Shown here: in pieces, positions 7,458-15,919 of the stretch
How positions within the stretch are numbered: the stretch's first letter is position 1
Layout: the number at the start of each line of letters is the position of its first letter
Assembly (NCBI GenBank): GCA_910587085.1
Contig: CAJUMC010000004.1
Location: 69,130 to 117,841, forward strand
Direction: 5' to 3'
Length of the DNA stretch: 48,712 nt
Origin: an uncultured Lachnospiraceae bacterium
GTDB lineage: Bacteria; Bacillota; Clostridia; Lachnospirales; Lachnospiraceae
Notes under the pieces: model-generated
What the model saw: only the letters and a program-made list of their open reading frames with translations
Databases searched by the model: none
Told to the model about the DNA's origin: nothing
Translations under genes and position numbers: made by a program

Positions 7458-10400
7458 TCACTGCCCTCCAGCAATCTGATCTTCAAATTCTTCCATTGTC
7501 ATCAATATCTTTCTCGGCTTTGTGCCCTCCTCGGGTCCTACCACCCCGGCAGCCGTCAGCTGATCCATAATGCGGGCGGCCCGGTTGAAGCCGATCTTGT
7601 ACAGCCTCTGCAGCATCCCGATGGAGGCCTTCTGTTTTTCTATGATAAAACGCCCGGCCTCAATAAAATAATCATCCTTGTCGTCGGCGGAGCCGTTTCC
7701 CCCCTCCGCCGAGGACGCCGTCATAATTCTTTTCTGCACCTCCTCATTGTAGGAAGGCGCACCTTCCGCCTGCTCCTTCAGAAAATCAACGACTGCGCTG
7801 ACTTCGGAATCCGAGACGAACGCTCCCTGAACGCGGACCGGCTTCGGATAGCCCGACGGGAAAAAGAGCATATCGCCCTTCCCAAGCAGCCGCTCCGCGC
7901 CGACGCCGTCAAGAATGGTTCTGGAATCCACCGCGGAAGTCACTGCAAACGCAATGCGCGACGGAACGTTTGCCTTGATCACACCCGTAATGACATTGAC
8001 CGACGGCCGCTGCGTCGCAATAATCAGGTGCAGTCCTGCTGCTCTCGCCATCTGCGCCAGACGGCATATTGCATCCTCAACCTCGTTTGCAGAGGCAACC
8101 ATCATTAAATCGGCAAGCTCGTCCACGATTATTACAATCTGAGGCAGCCGCGGATAAGCCGGATTCGGCTCCTCAAAGGCAGCAACCTTCTCGTTGTAGC
8201 CGTTGAGATCTCTCACACCGAGCTCGGCAAATTTGTTGTAGCGATCCGTCATTTCCATAACGGCCCAGTTCAGCGCCGCACTCGCCTTTTTCGGATCCGT
8301 GACAACCGGGATCAGCAGGTGCGGAATCCCATTGTAAATACTGAGCTCTACAACCTTCGGATCAACCATGATCAGCTTAACATCCTTTGGATCGGCCTTG
8401 TAGAGAATACTCATAATTATCGTGTTGATGCAGACGGATTTTCCCGATCCGGTAGCACCGGCAATCAGCATATGCGGCATTTTCGCGATGTCCGATACAA
8501 TAATCTGTCCGCTGATATTTTTCCCGACGGCGAAGGCAACGTTGGATTTGTGCTCGGTAAATTCCGTGCTCTCCAGAAGCTCCCGCAGAATAACCGCCGT
8601 ATTCTCCTTGTTCGGCACCTCGATCCCGACCGCCGCCTTGCCCGGAATCGGCGCCTCAATGCGGATGTCCGCCGCAGCGAGATTCAGCTTGATATCATCG
8701 GAAAGCTTTGTGATCTGGCTTACCTTTACGCCCTGCTCCGGCTGAAGTTCAAACTGCGTCACGGACGGCCCGCAGCAGATATTGGTCACGGTCACGCGCA
8801 CGCCGAAGCTTTCAAGTGTTTTCTGCAGCTTGACCGCCGTCTCCTTAAGCTCGCGCTCGTTTGCTCCCTTGCTTGGCTTCGGCTTTGCAAGAAGCTCAAT
8901 CGGCGGAAATTCGTATTTCTTCTCCTCTGCCGGCGGCAGTTCGATCTGACCGGCAATTTCGGCCACGGAAACCGGTGAAGACCCGCCTCCCGAATTGCTT
9001 CCGGCACCATGGCCGCCGGAAGAAGGCACTCCGGCATGCGAAGCGGCATTGTGCAGCATGGCGCCTTCCCCTGCCGGCAAGGCCTGCGCAAAACCGGTAT
9101 CTGCGGCTTCTGCCATCCCTTCCGCCCGCATTTCGGACGGCTGTCCAAAACCAGCGCTCTGCGCTGCGGCTGCCGGCCCGTAACCGATATTCTGTGCTGA
9201 AGTTGTCTGCCCGCAATCGCCGCCATAAGCTCCCGCGGTCCGTCCGTCCTCCTCCGTCAGATCGCCGGTCTTCTGCGATTCCCCGTCAGATAACAGCCCG
9301 GACACGATTTCTGCACCTGTCTTTTCCAGTGCGGATTCCCCGGTCACAGATTCTTCTAATCCGGATTTTTCCAGTGCAGTTTCTTTTAATATGGATTTTT
9401 CCAAAATTAATTTTTCAAATGCTGATTTTTCTGATTCCGATTCATTCAGCAAATATCTTTCTTGCGCAAATTCTTCCAAAGCAGATTTTTCTTCGGACTT
9501 TTCTCCGGCAAACAGGCCCGGTATCTGCCCGAAAGCCCCCGGCTGTACCGGGCTGCTCTGCAGGATCTCCCTCTCCTGCGGCGATACTTCTGCCGGTTCC
9601 TCATTCCGGCCGGAATCGATGGCTGCTCCCGGCCAGCTCTCCGTCATTTTCATTTGTCCCGGCTGCTCCGCTGACCCAGCCTCTCCCGCCGCTCCTGTCT
9701 GCTGGCCGAAAACCTCCGGCAGCAGTCCGAACTTCGTTCCCTGATCGAATATCGTCTCCGTTTTTCCTCCCTGCCCGACCGATGCATCCGGCCATTCTGT
9801 CCTTACAAGCAGCGGCACACCCGTCCCGGCAGCAACATTTACGTCATAAAAGGCGCGCGCTTCATGTTCCTTTTTATCCTTAAGCGGTACCGCGCTTTCC
9901 GGCACCTCGCCCCGGTAATCCGAAAATCCGGATACCGTTGACTCCTCGCCGAATTTTCTTCTGAGTTCCTCCTCAAAAAAGGATTTTTCCTCCTTTTCAT
10001 AAGCGCCGGAAATCGTAATGTCCGGAAGCTCCTCCCCGCGCCATGTTTCCTCCGGCTCAGCAAAGCTCCCTCCCTGATCTGTTTTTGCAGACTCTGTCTG
10101 TTCCGGCTGGCTCTGCTGCTCTGCCTGTGCGTTTTTCCTTCCTCTCGCCTTCAGCGCGTCAACAAAGCGAATCGGCTCTTCGGCTGCACTCTTTTTTCTC
10201 TGATGTTCCGGAAAGTCCTCGAATTCTCCTCTCTGAAAAGTAATGACCCTCGCCTTTCTCCCCGAAAGCTCATCCTCCCCGATTTCGTATTCCTCCAATT
10301 CCCGCGCACGGCGTTCCTGCCGTTCCGCTGCCATTAAGCGCCGCTCCTGAACCGTATCTTTTGTCAGCCTGCTGAGGTATGCGAACAGCTCTCTGCCTGT

Positions 10401-11090
10401 CAGCAGCATAAGGCTGATCAGCATGGCGGCAACCAGAATCACGGCCGTTGCCACGGTATCAAAAAGCGGACAGAGCAAAAATACCGGCGTTCCGCCCAAA
10501 ATACCGCCTCCGCTCCTTCCCTCCGCCGAAGCAGTAAAATAGCCCGTCCATTTCAGCTCCGGATCGTAGCCGCCTGCCAGTTCCATCAGCGAGCCGACAC
10601 AGAGTAAGAATACCAGTACACAGATAATTTTTCTCATCGCTGCCCGGCTCCCCCGGTTTGCTATCCGGAAGGCTACGCCGAAAAAGAGCAGAAACGGAAA
10701 CAGATACCCGAATATGCCCGTAATTCCGAAAATTATGTAATTCAGCCAGCCGCCGACCGCACCGCATAAATTCACATAGCTGAGAAAAAAAAGAACCGCC
10801 GCCAGCAACGTAACCGCAAGAACAACCTCGTCCCTCATGGAAGGAGCAAGTTCTTCCTCCGCCTGCGATCTGCTCTCGCCGTTTTGTCCTGATTTTTTTC
10901 CTGCGCCGCTTCCCCCGGAGGCAGTCTTTTTCAGACCGCTTTTTGACGAGCTGCCTCTCCCGGAATTTCCAGCTGCCCGACCCTCCTTTGATGAAACGCC
11001 CCGCGAAGAGGCTCCCTTCGCCCCGGCTTTTTTTCCGGACGCTGTCCTTCCCGTCGTCTTCCCATCCTTCGTAGCTTTCTGACCTGCCAT
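7458..11090 (-). CDS. ftsK: FtsK/SpoIIIE-family DNA translocase
   Basis: About 1210 residues, long for the family. After a Lys/Ser/Gly-rich N-terminus come four or so membrane helices (~115-260), a poorly conserved linker (~280-700), then the RecA-like motor. Walker A is GATGSGKS with Lys884, and Walker B is IVIIVDELADLMM. A C-terminal winged-helix gamma domain (~1140-1200), which in relatives reads polar DNA motifs, ends the protein. It pumps chromosomal DNA at the division or sporulation septum. The ATG at 11090 is preferred because AAAGGAAG precedes it and the 29 upstream in-frame residues look like leader. The linker contains a pentapeptide repeat. It follows uppP on the same strand. Confidence 0.93.
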   Translation of the reverse strand: MAGQKATKDGKTTGRTASGKKAGAKGASSRGVSSKEGRAAGNSGRGSSSKSGLKKTASGGSGAGKKSGQNGESRSQAEEELAPSMRDEVVLAVTLLAAVLFFLSYVNLCGAVGGWLNYIIFGITGIFGYLFPFLLFFGVAFRIANRGSRAAMRKIICVLVFLLCVGSLMELAGGYDPELKWTGYFTASAEGRSGGGILGGTPVFLLCPLFDTVATAVILVAAMLISLMLLTGRELFAYLSRLTKDTVQERRLMAAERQERRARELEEYEIGEDELSGRKARVITFQRGEFEDFPEHQRKKSAAEEPIRFVDALKARGRKNAQAEQQSQPEQTESAKTDQGGSFAEPEETWRGEELPDITISGAYEKEEKSFFEEELRRKFGEESTVSGFSDYRGEVPESAVPLKDKKEHEARAFYDVNVAAGTGVPLLVRTEWPDASVGQGGKTETIFDQGTKFGLLPEVFGQQTGAAGEAGSAEQPGQMKMTESWPGAAIDSGRNEEPAEVSPQEREILQSSPVQPGAFGQIPGLFAGEKSEEKSALEEFAQERYLLNESESEKSAFEKLILEKSILKETALEKSGLEESVTGESALEKTGAEIVSGLLSDGESQKTGDLTEEDGRTAGAYGGDCGQTTSAQNIGYGPAAAAQSAGFGQPSEMRAEGMAEAADTGFAQALPAGEGAMLHNAASHAGVPSSGGHGAGSNSGGGSSPVSVAEIAGQIELPPAEEKKYEFPPIELLAKPKPSKGANERELKETAVKLQKTLESFGVRVTVTNICCGPSVTQFELQPEQGVKVSQITKLSDDIKLNLAAADIRIEAPIPGKAAVGIEVPNKENTAVILRELLESTEFTEHKSNVAFAVGKNISGQIIVSDIAKMPHMLIAGATGSGKSVCINTIIMSILYKADPKDVKLIMVDPKVVELSIYNGIPHLLIPVVTDPKKASAALNWAVMEMTDRYNKFAELGVRDLNGYNEKVAAFEEPNPAYPRLPQIVIIVDELADLMMVASANEVEDAICRLAQMARAAGLHLIIATQRPSVNVITGVIKANVPSRIAFAVTSAVDSRTILDGVGAERLLGKGDMLFFPSGYPKPVRVQGAFVSDSEVSAVVDFLKEQAEGAPSYNEEVQKRIMTASSAEGGNGSADDKDDYFIEAGRFIIEKQKASIGMLQRLYKIGFNRAARIMDQLTAAGVVGPEEGTKPRKILMTMEEFEDQIAGGQ
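9310..9500 (-). repeat. 15-bp coding repeat in the FtsK linker
   Basis: Within ftsK, about twelve degenerate 15-bp units encode pentads of the form E-K-S-x-L (EKSAF EKLIL EKSIL KETAL). On the top strand the recurring core is GATTTTTC. Glu/Leu spacing suggests a helical or coiled segment. It expands the normally variable FtsK linker without touching the motor. Confidence 0.8.
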
Positions 11091-11124
11091 GAACTGAACT
11101 TCCTTTCTAAAACTCCTCAAAATA

Positions 11125-11168
11125 CTGCACCCCTGGTAACATTGAGACACCGGGGGATACCGGTGCAG
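11125..11168 (-). terminator. Stem-loop between uppP and ftsK
   Basis: On the minus strand CTGCACC pairs with GGTGCAG, and inside it CCCC-GGT pairs with ACC-GGGG around a loop near GTCTCAATGT. A mixed T-rich stretch (TATTTTGAGGAGTTTT) follows. It could end the uppP transcript or lie in the ftsK leader as an attenuator. No protein-binding or riboswitch family is recognised. Confidence 0.4.
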
Positions 11169-11216
11169 ACACTGCATCTATTCCTTAAAAAATAAAATCC
11201 GAATATTCAGCTCTTC

Positions 11217-12053
11217 TTAAAGGCAGAAATATCCAAGCAGTATCAGTCCCAGAGCAATTCGATACCATCCAAAAACAACAAAATTATGCTTACGAATATA
11301 ACTCATTAAAAAGCGGATAACTGCAATAGATACAAGAAAAGCTACCAGCATGCCCGTCACCAGAATGATCGTCTCGGTGCCGCTCAGCGAAAAACCGTAT
11401 TCCATCCCGTATTTGAGGCTCTTGATCAGGCTCGCGCCCGCCATCACAGGCACCGCGAGAAAAAAAGTAAACTCCGCCGCTGCCGGCCTGGCAAGCCCGA
11501 TCAGCATTCCGCCCAGAATGGTTGCGCCGGATCGCGAGGTACCGGGAATCAGCGCAAGCAGCTGAAATATTCCGATAAAAAGCGCATCCCGGTAAGTAAT
11601 CCCCGAAATCTGCGTCACCCTCGGCCGGCTGCCGACTCCGCGCTTCTCCAGCACAAGAAACAGCACACCGTACAGAATCAGCGTAACCACGACCACCATA
11701 GGCTTCATCAAAAGTGCATCAATCGGATCGTCAAACAAAATGCCGATCACACCGGCCGGGATACACGCGACAAAAATTTTAAACCACATGGAAAATTTGT
11801 CCGCACAGACAAACAGGCGTTCCTTTGCAGAAAACGGCCAGAGCTGCTTAAAGTACAGCACAACAACCGCGAGAATCGCGCCCAGCTGGATTACCACCAG
11901 CAGCAGCGCCTTGAATTCCTCTGTAATCTGCATTTTTATAAATTCATCAACAAGTATCATATGCCCGGTGCTGCTGATCGGCAGCCACTCGGTAATACCT
12001 TCGACAATCCCGAGAAAAACCGCTTTCAGCCATTCTGCAATGCTGAGTTCCAT
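11217..12053 (-). CDS. uppP: Undecaprenyl-diphosphatase UppP (BacA)
   Basis: 278 residues, the family length, an integral membrane protein. The two catalytic signatures are present: EGITEWLPISSTGH at residues 18-31 and GTSRSGAT near residue 170, with hydrophobic helices throughout. It removes phosphate from undecaprenyl diphosphate to recycle the lipid carrier for peptidoglycan and other envelope polymers; extra copies give bacitracin tolerance in relatives. The start is preceded by CGGAGGATAATATT and a good promoter at 12110-12138. ftsK follows on the same strand after 126 bases. Confidence 0.95.
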   Translation of the reverse strand: MELSIAEWLKAVFLGIVEGITEWLPISSTGHMILVDEFIKMQITEEFKALLLVVIQLGAILAVVVLYFKQLWPFSAKERLFVCADKFSMWFKIFVACIPAGVIGILFDDPIDALLMKPMVVVVTLILYGVLFLVLEKRGVGSRPRVTQISGITYRDALFIGIFQLLALIPGTSRSGATILGGMLIGLARPAAAEFTFFLAVPVMAGASLIKSLKYGMEYGFSLSGTETIILVTGMLVAFLVSIAVIRFLMSYIRKHNFVVFGWYRIALGLILLGYFCL

Positions 12054-12109
12054 AATATTATCCTCCGACTCTGACCCGACTTATAATCTCTGCAAATCAT
12101 CCTCACGAA

Positions 12110-12138
12110 AGTATATCACAAAGCAGCGCTTTTCTCAA
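12110..12138 (-). promoter_or_regulatory. Sigma-A type promoter for uppP
   Basis: On the minus strand TTGAGA (12138-12133) and TATACT (12115-12110) are separated by exactly 17 bases. Transcription would begin roughly 50 bases upstream of the uppP start codon. Confidence 0.75.
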
Positions 12139-12159
12139 GGTATTCCAATACAGAAAATA

Positions 12160-14094
12160 TTATCCATTTTTTAGGCCTGTTTCCCTTATAAGCTCCATGA
12201 TCTCCGGAAAAAGCTTTCTGTACGCAGCGATATCGTCAAGAACAGGCACAATCTGAGAAGCTCCGAGCTCCTGTTCCGCCGGATCTTCGGTACACAGTCC
12301 AAGCGCGCGCTTCAGGCTGTATTCCAGCCAGCCCAGCCGGCCTTCACAGCCTTCATATAAAATGTTCTCCCAATCGATCCCGCTGAACAGCTCCCCGGCC
12401 CTGCCCCTCTTTTCACAATACGCCCGGGAAAAAGCACGAAAGCATGATTTGTCCAGCTTTCCGTCCTGCTTCATTGACCAGTAGAGCACCGTGTCCAGAA
12501 AATCACGGCACGGAGAAAGAAGACCCGCCGCCTCCCAGTCGATGACCGTCGGTTTCCCATCATGCCACAAAACATTTTTCGAGTCCATATCGCAGTGGCA
12601 CACTACCTCGCCGCCCTCTGCAGCCGATTTTGCTTTTATGCTTTTTTCCGTCAGATCGGAAAGCAGCGGCAGCATTTCCTTCAGCCGGGCGCTCCAGTGA
12701 GCTCCCCGCTCCGCCGCAAGGGACGCGTATCCGAGCCAGTCCGCTGCCAAAGGTCCTTCTCCGGACTCCTGCGTTTCATCGGAATCCGATTCGCCTTCCG
12801 GTTCCGCCATAGCTTCATCCGCCGTTTCTCCTCCGCTCCTTTCGGCCGGAAGAATTGCAGCCGTCAAATCCGCATTGTGAATTTCTGCCAGGACGCCACC
12901 GACTGCAGCCGCATGTTCCGGTGCAATGTCTTCGAGGGACAAGGTCTTTCCCGGGAGAAAGTCGTAGATCAGATAATACTTTCCTCCCAGCTCCTGAACG
13001 TATTTTTCATGAAAGGAGCGCGCACAGCCGGACGAAATCACTCTGTTCAGCCGGTTTGCAACCTCCTCGGATGCGGAAAAATGATTCAGCGCTCCGTCCC
13101 GCGCAGTAATTTCCGGATTGAGCGCCTTAATTGCAAAGCGTCCTGCTTCGGTATTTATTTCAAACATTTTATGCAGATAGCCGCCGGTCAGAGCCCGCGG
13201 TTCCTGCGTCAGTCCGCCGAGTCCCAGCGAGCGGCACAATTGTTCCAGCGCATCTCTTTCCTCCTTCGTCTTTGTCTCTGCCGGCTGCTGTGTTTCCTCC
13301 CGGCCTTTTGAGGAACCGTCGCTGAACTTTGTGATTTCCGCAGCCAGCTCCATCGCAAGCAGTGCTACTCTGTCTTTTTCAAGCTGGTTTGCCGCGTCCG
13401 ACAAGCTTCGGGACTCCCAGTTTTCCGCATCGAGATTATCCGCCGCATAGAAGAAATGAAACAGCTCCCGGCCGCGGAATTGTGCCGCTGCCGCTGCCGC
13501 CGAGCATTCCATATCAACACAGATACAGCCCTGTGCTTTCCGGCGCGCAGCCTTTTCTTTTGTTTCACGGTAAACGGCGTCTGTCGTCCAGGCCTTACCG
13601 ACCGTATAGCCGCACCCGAGACGCTCCAGAATGCCGGTAAACAGCTCTCTGTATTTTGGATTCACCGAAATCTCGTCCGAAGCCGGCATGTAATGATAGC
13701 TTGTGCCTTCGTCGCGGACTGCACTGTCCGGTATAATAACCGAGCAGTCCCTGATCGACGCGTCCAGCACGCCGCATGTGCCGAACAGGATAACGGTCTG
13801 TACGCCCATGGCCCATATATCCTCAAGCAAAGCCACGCAGGCCGGCGCCCCGACATCGCACAGGAAAACGGCGGTCTCAATATCTTTCCAGACCACCCGG
13901 TAAACCGGGATCACCATATTTGCTGCGCGGCTTTCCGACAGCAGCTCCCCGCCGCCAAGCCCGTCAAGCATCCGTGCAAAGGTTCCCCGCGCAAAGCAGC
14001 CCACCGCCACTTTCGGCATTTTCTTCACCGGCTTTATGAAATTTGACGGATTGATTACCGCCTTTTTGCTTTCGTCAAACTCTCCCAGTATCAT
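12160..14094 (-). CDS. Fusion: nucleoside phosphorylase-like domain plus APH-fold kinase
   Basis: About 644 residues. Residues 1-260 are a PNP/UDP-phosphorylase-fold domain: FGTCGVLD, the phosphorylase-type stretch WTTDAVYRETKEK and the ribose-contact region CVDMECSA. A Glu/Thr linker leads to residues ~285-640, an aminoglycoside-phosphotransferase/choline-kinase fold with the catalytic loop HCDMDSKN (His500, Asp502, Asn507) and metal Asp519 in VIDWE. Both halves look intact. One reading is that the first half releases a pentose or pentose phosphate from a nucleoside and the second phosphorylates a product, as MTA nucleosidase and MTR kinase do separately; this is inference. The start at 14094 has AGAGGAGAAAGT upstream; a GTG 18 bases earlier is in frame. 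A possible LexA box precedes the gene. Confidence 0.8.
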   Translation of the reverse strand: MILGEFDESKKAVINPSNFIKPVKKMPKVAVGCFARGTFARMLDGLGGGELLSESRAANMVIPVYRVVWKDIETAVFLCDVGAPACVALLEDIWAMGVQTVILFGTCGVLDASIRDCSVIIPDSAVRDEGTSYHYMPASDEISVNPKYRELFTGILERLGCGYTVGKAWTTDAVYRETKEKAARRKAQGCICVDMECSAAAAAAQFRGRELFHFFYAADNLDAENWESRSLSDAANQLEKDRVALLAMELAAEITKFSDGSSKGREETQQPAETKTKEERDALEQLCRSLGLGGLTQEPRALTGGYLHKMFEINTEAGRFAIKALNPEITARDGALNHFSASEEVANRLNRVISSGCARSFHEKYVQELGGKYYLIYDFLPGKTLSLEDIAPEHAAAVGGVLAEIHNADLTAAILPAERSGGETADEAMAEPEGESDSDETQESGEGPLAADWLGYASLAAERGAHWSARLKEMLPLLSDLTEKSIKAKSAAEGGEVVCHCDMDSKNVLWHDGKPTVIDWEAAGLLSPCRDFLDTVLYWSMKQDGKLDKSCFRAFSRAYCEKRGRAGELFSGIDWENILYEGCEGRLGWLEYSLKRALGLCTEDPAEQELGASQIVPVLDDIAAYRKLFPEIMELIRETGLKNG

Positions 14095-14133
14095 ACTTTC
14101 TCCTCTTTTCACTGAAAAGCATATTTTTAAAGG

Positions 14134-14194
14134 ATAGCATACAAATTATTTAGAGTATAGCATACAAATTAGGATTTTGCAAGAACAAATGTTC
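14134..14194 (-). promoter_or_regulatory. Putative LexA box and duplicated promoter element
   Basis: GAACAAATGTTC at 14183-14194 fits the Bacillota LexA consensus GAACRNRYGTTC and is followed by G. The 15-base element ATAGCATACAAATTA occurs at 14134-14148 and again, exactly, at 14157-14171, a 23-base step. On the minus strand the second copy reads TAATTTGTATGCTAT, which offers a TATGCT -10; TTGTTC inside the LexA-like box lies 18 bases upstream as a -35. The box would therefore block the promoter of the fusion gene. Function is inferred. Confidence 0.5.
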
Positions 14195-14537
14195 GATTTC
14201 CGTTGATGCAGGAAAGTACAGGACAAAATAATGCATTCTGCTCCTGTTCTCATCATTTTCCGGATAAAAGCAGGGCCTCGATATGGAACCGCAGAAGACA
14301 GAAGAGACGGCGGCACCGCTGTATCGCTTGATCTGCAATTTACGTCTGCAATTTTGTATTGTATTTTACTGATCTGGTTCGGTTCGAGTTTTGGATGGAT
14401 AAAATTAGATTTTTTAATTCAAGCAAGCTAATTTGGGGCTGGATTAAAACAAATTAAAGTATAGAATAAAATCAGATTTTTATAAATTCTACCGGCTATG
14501 TAAATTAGTATCAGATTTTATATAGATTGCAAATTAT
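14195..14537. other. AT-rich intergenic stretch, no gene seen
   Basis: I see no coding signal here. The right half is very AT-rich and contains two near-identical words, ATCAGATTTTTATA and ATCAGATTTTATAT, about 40 bases apart. The nearest structures are the LexA-like box on the left and the terminator hairpin on the right. Confidence 0.5.
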
Positions 14538-14570
14538 AGGAACCTGCAGGCTTCAACGCCGCAGGGTCCT
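14538..14570 (-). terminator. Hairpin after the aldo/keto reductase remnant
   Basis: On the minus strand AGGACCCTGCGGC pairs with GCCTGCAGGTTCCT around the loop GTTGAA, with one bulge and one mismatch, and TATAATTTGC follows. It lies 10 bases after the reductase stop. The T-run is weak. Confidence 0.55.
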
Positions 14571-14579
14571 GTTTCCATC

Positions 14580-15310
14580 TTAACCGACATGCCGCTCAAA
14601 TTTCACAAAATTTAATATCCTGTCAATCTCCCCCAAGACCTCCTCCGGAATCCGGAAGCCGCTTGCCGCAAGATTGCCTGCAAGCTGTTCCTTCCTGCTT
14701 GCCCCGGTAATCACACTGCTGACTATCCCCTTTCGCAGAATCCAGGCAAGCGCCAGAACCGGCATGCTCACGCCGAGCTCCCCGGCAAGCTTCCGGAGTT
14801 TTTCGACCCTGTCGAGATTTTCATCCGTAAGCAGATTATTGATTTGCCGGTCGGCCTGATGGGTCGCTCTCGCCCCCTCCGGATAAGGCTCGCCCTTTTT
14901 GTATTTGCCTGTAAGAAGTCCCTGCGCCAGCGGCGAAAACGGCGTGATCCCAATCCCGTACTTCCCGCATAGCTCCATCAGCTCATGCTCGATATAGCGA
15001 TCCATCATATTGTACTGCGGCTGAATAACCGTGAGAGGGTGCAGTCCCTGCCCATCGGGAAAAATACCTTGCTCGAAATGACAAGGCTGCTTCTCGGATA
15101 CTCCCCGAGCACCTTTCCCAGAAAACGCTCTGCCTCGCCCCCGCTGTAGGCATCCGCGCAGTCAAAAAAATTGACGCCGTTCTCATAGGCAAAACGTACG
15201 GTTTCAGCGGCAATCTCCGTTCTTTCGCTGCCTGCCAGATCCGTCATCCAGCTTCCCACCGCAATTTCGCTGACCTTCAGACCCGATTTTCCGACACTGC
15301 GATATTTCAT
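14580..15310 (-). pseudogene. Aldo/keto reductase, internal deletion
   Basis: The N-terminal piece (15310-15005, another frame) reads as an aldo/keto reductase from MKYRSVGKSGLKVSEIAVG through DCADAYSGGEAE to SSKVFFPMG; the catalytic Asp and Tyr are in that segment. The C-terminal piece (ending at 14580) resumes with LTVIQPQYNMMDR, then FSPLAQGLLTGKY and the cofactor-binding end. By comparison with ~320-residue relatives, about 85-90 residues of the barrel, including the catalytic Lys and His strands, are missing, and the junction near 15030-15050 shifts frame. The gene is therefore dead unless the assembly dropped a segment. It is divergent from a MerR gene, the usual arrangement for MerR-controlled reductases. 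Confidence 0.85.
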
Positions 15311-15343
15311 TGTTCTACCTCCGAATTATCATTTTTCAGTCCG

Positions 15344-15374
15344 ATTGTAGCACTTCAAGCCGGCTTGAAGTCAA
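15344..15374 (-). promoter_or_regulatory. MerR-type promoter with operator in a 19-bp spacer
   Basis: On the minus strand a -35 TTGACT (15374-15369) and -10 TACAAT (15349-15344) are held 19 bases apart. The 20-base perfect palindrome ACTTCAAGCCGGCTTGAAGT (15352-15371) fills the spacer. An over-long spacer holding the dyad is the hallmark of MerR-family activated promoters, and a MerR gene lies just across the gap. It drives the deleted reductase. Confidence 0.8.
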
Positions 15375-15461
15375 GGATTATCTTATCGTTTTTCAAAATT
15401 ATTCCATACGACACAATAATCCTGTTCTCAGCTCAACCCTGCCGCAGAAAATTCTTCCCGC

Positions 15462-15490
15462 TTGACAGGCATTGCAAAATATTTTATACT
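15462..15490 (+). promoter_or_regulatory. Consensus sigma-A promoter for the MerR gene
   Basis: TTGACA (15462-15467) and TATACT (15485-15490) are separated by 17 bases. The predicted transcript starts near 15497. No ribosome-binding site is visible between there and the MerR reading frame. Confidence 0.8.
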
Positions 15491-15517
15491 GTAAAAATCA
15501 TTTTATTACTATTCTAA

Positions 15518-15919
15518 TTGCTTTTGCTATTGCAATTCCACAGCGAAATGTTCAGCCTCCCTTCCTCGACACTGCGGTACTATGAGGAGCTCGGCCTGCT
15601 CACGGACGTCGGGCGCACCCAAAACCGCCAGAGAATTTATACACAGGCACATATCGACCGTCTTCATGCCGTTATGTGTTTTAAGCGGACGGGACTGCCG
15701 ATCGCAAAAATTGCAGACTTTTTTGAATATGAAAAGGAGCTTCCGGCTCATATCGACGACATCCTGCAGCTGATGACAGGACATGAGAAAAATACTCTCC
15801 GTCAGCTCCAGGAGCTTACATGCGATCTGGAACATATCCGGAAAAAAGTGCGTTACTACACCGCTCTGCGGGAATCCTTCCGGAGCGGGGCACCGTGCCC
15901 GGATTACGAATCAATCTGA
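15518..15919 (+). CDS. MerR-family regulator, damaged N-terminus
   Basis: About 125 recognisable residues of a MerR regulator: SEMFSLPSSTLRYYEELGLL is the helix-turn-helix, followed by the wing and a dimerisation helix (LQLMTGHEKNTLRQLQEL), ending PCPDYESI as in AdhR/NmlR-like proteins. The first ~7 residues of the family (a MYTIGEL-like start) are absent. The frame opens after a TAA at 15515 with TTG codons only and no ribosome site, though an excellent promoter stands upstream. A small deletion probably removed the start and Shine-Dalgarno. An internal ATG near 15548 would lose part of the DNA-binding domain. Its last 16 bases overlap the convergent GNAT remnant. Confidence 0.7.
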   Translation: MLLLLQFHSEMFSLPSSTLRYYEELGLLTDVGRTQNRQRIYTQAHIDRLHAVMCFKRTGLPIAKIADFFEYEKELPAHIDDILQLMTGHEKNTLRQLQELTCDLEHIRKKVRYYTALRESFRSGAPCPDYESI

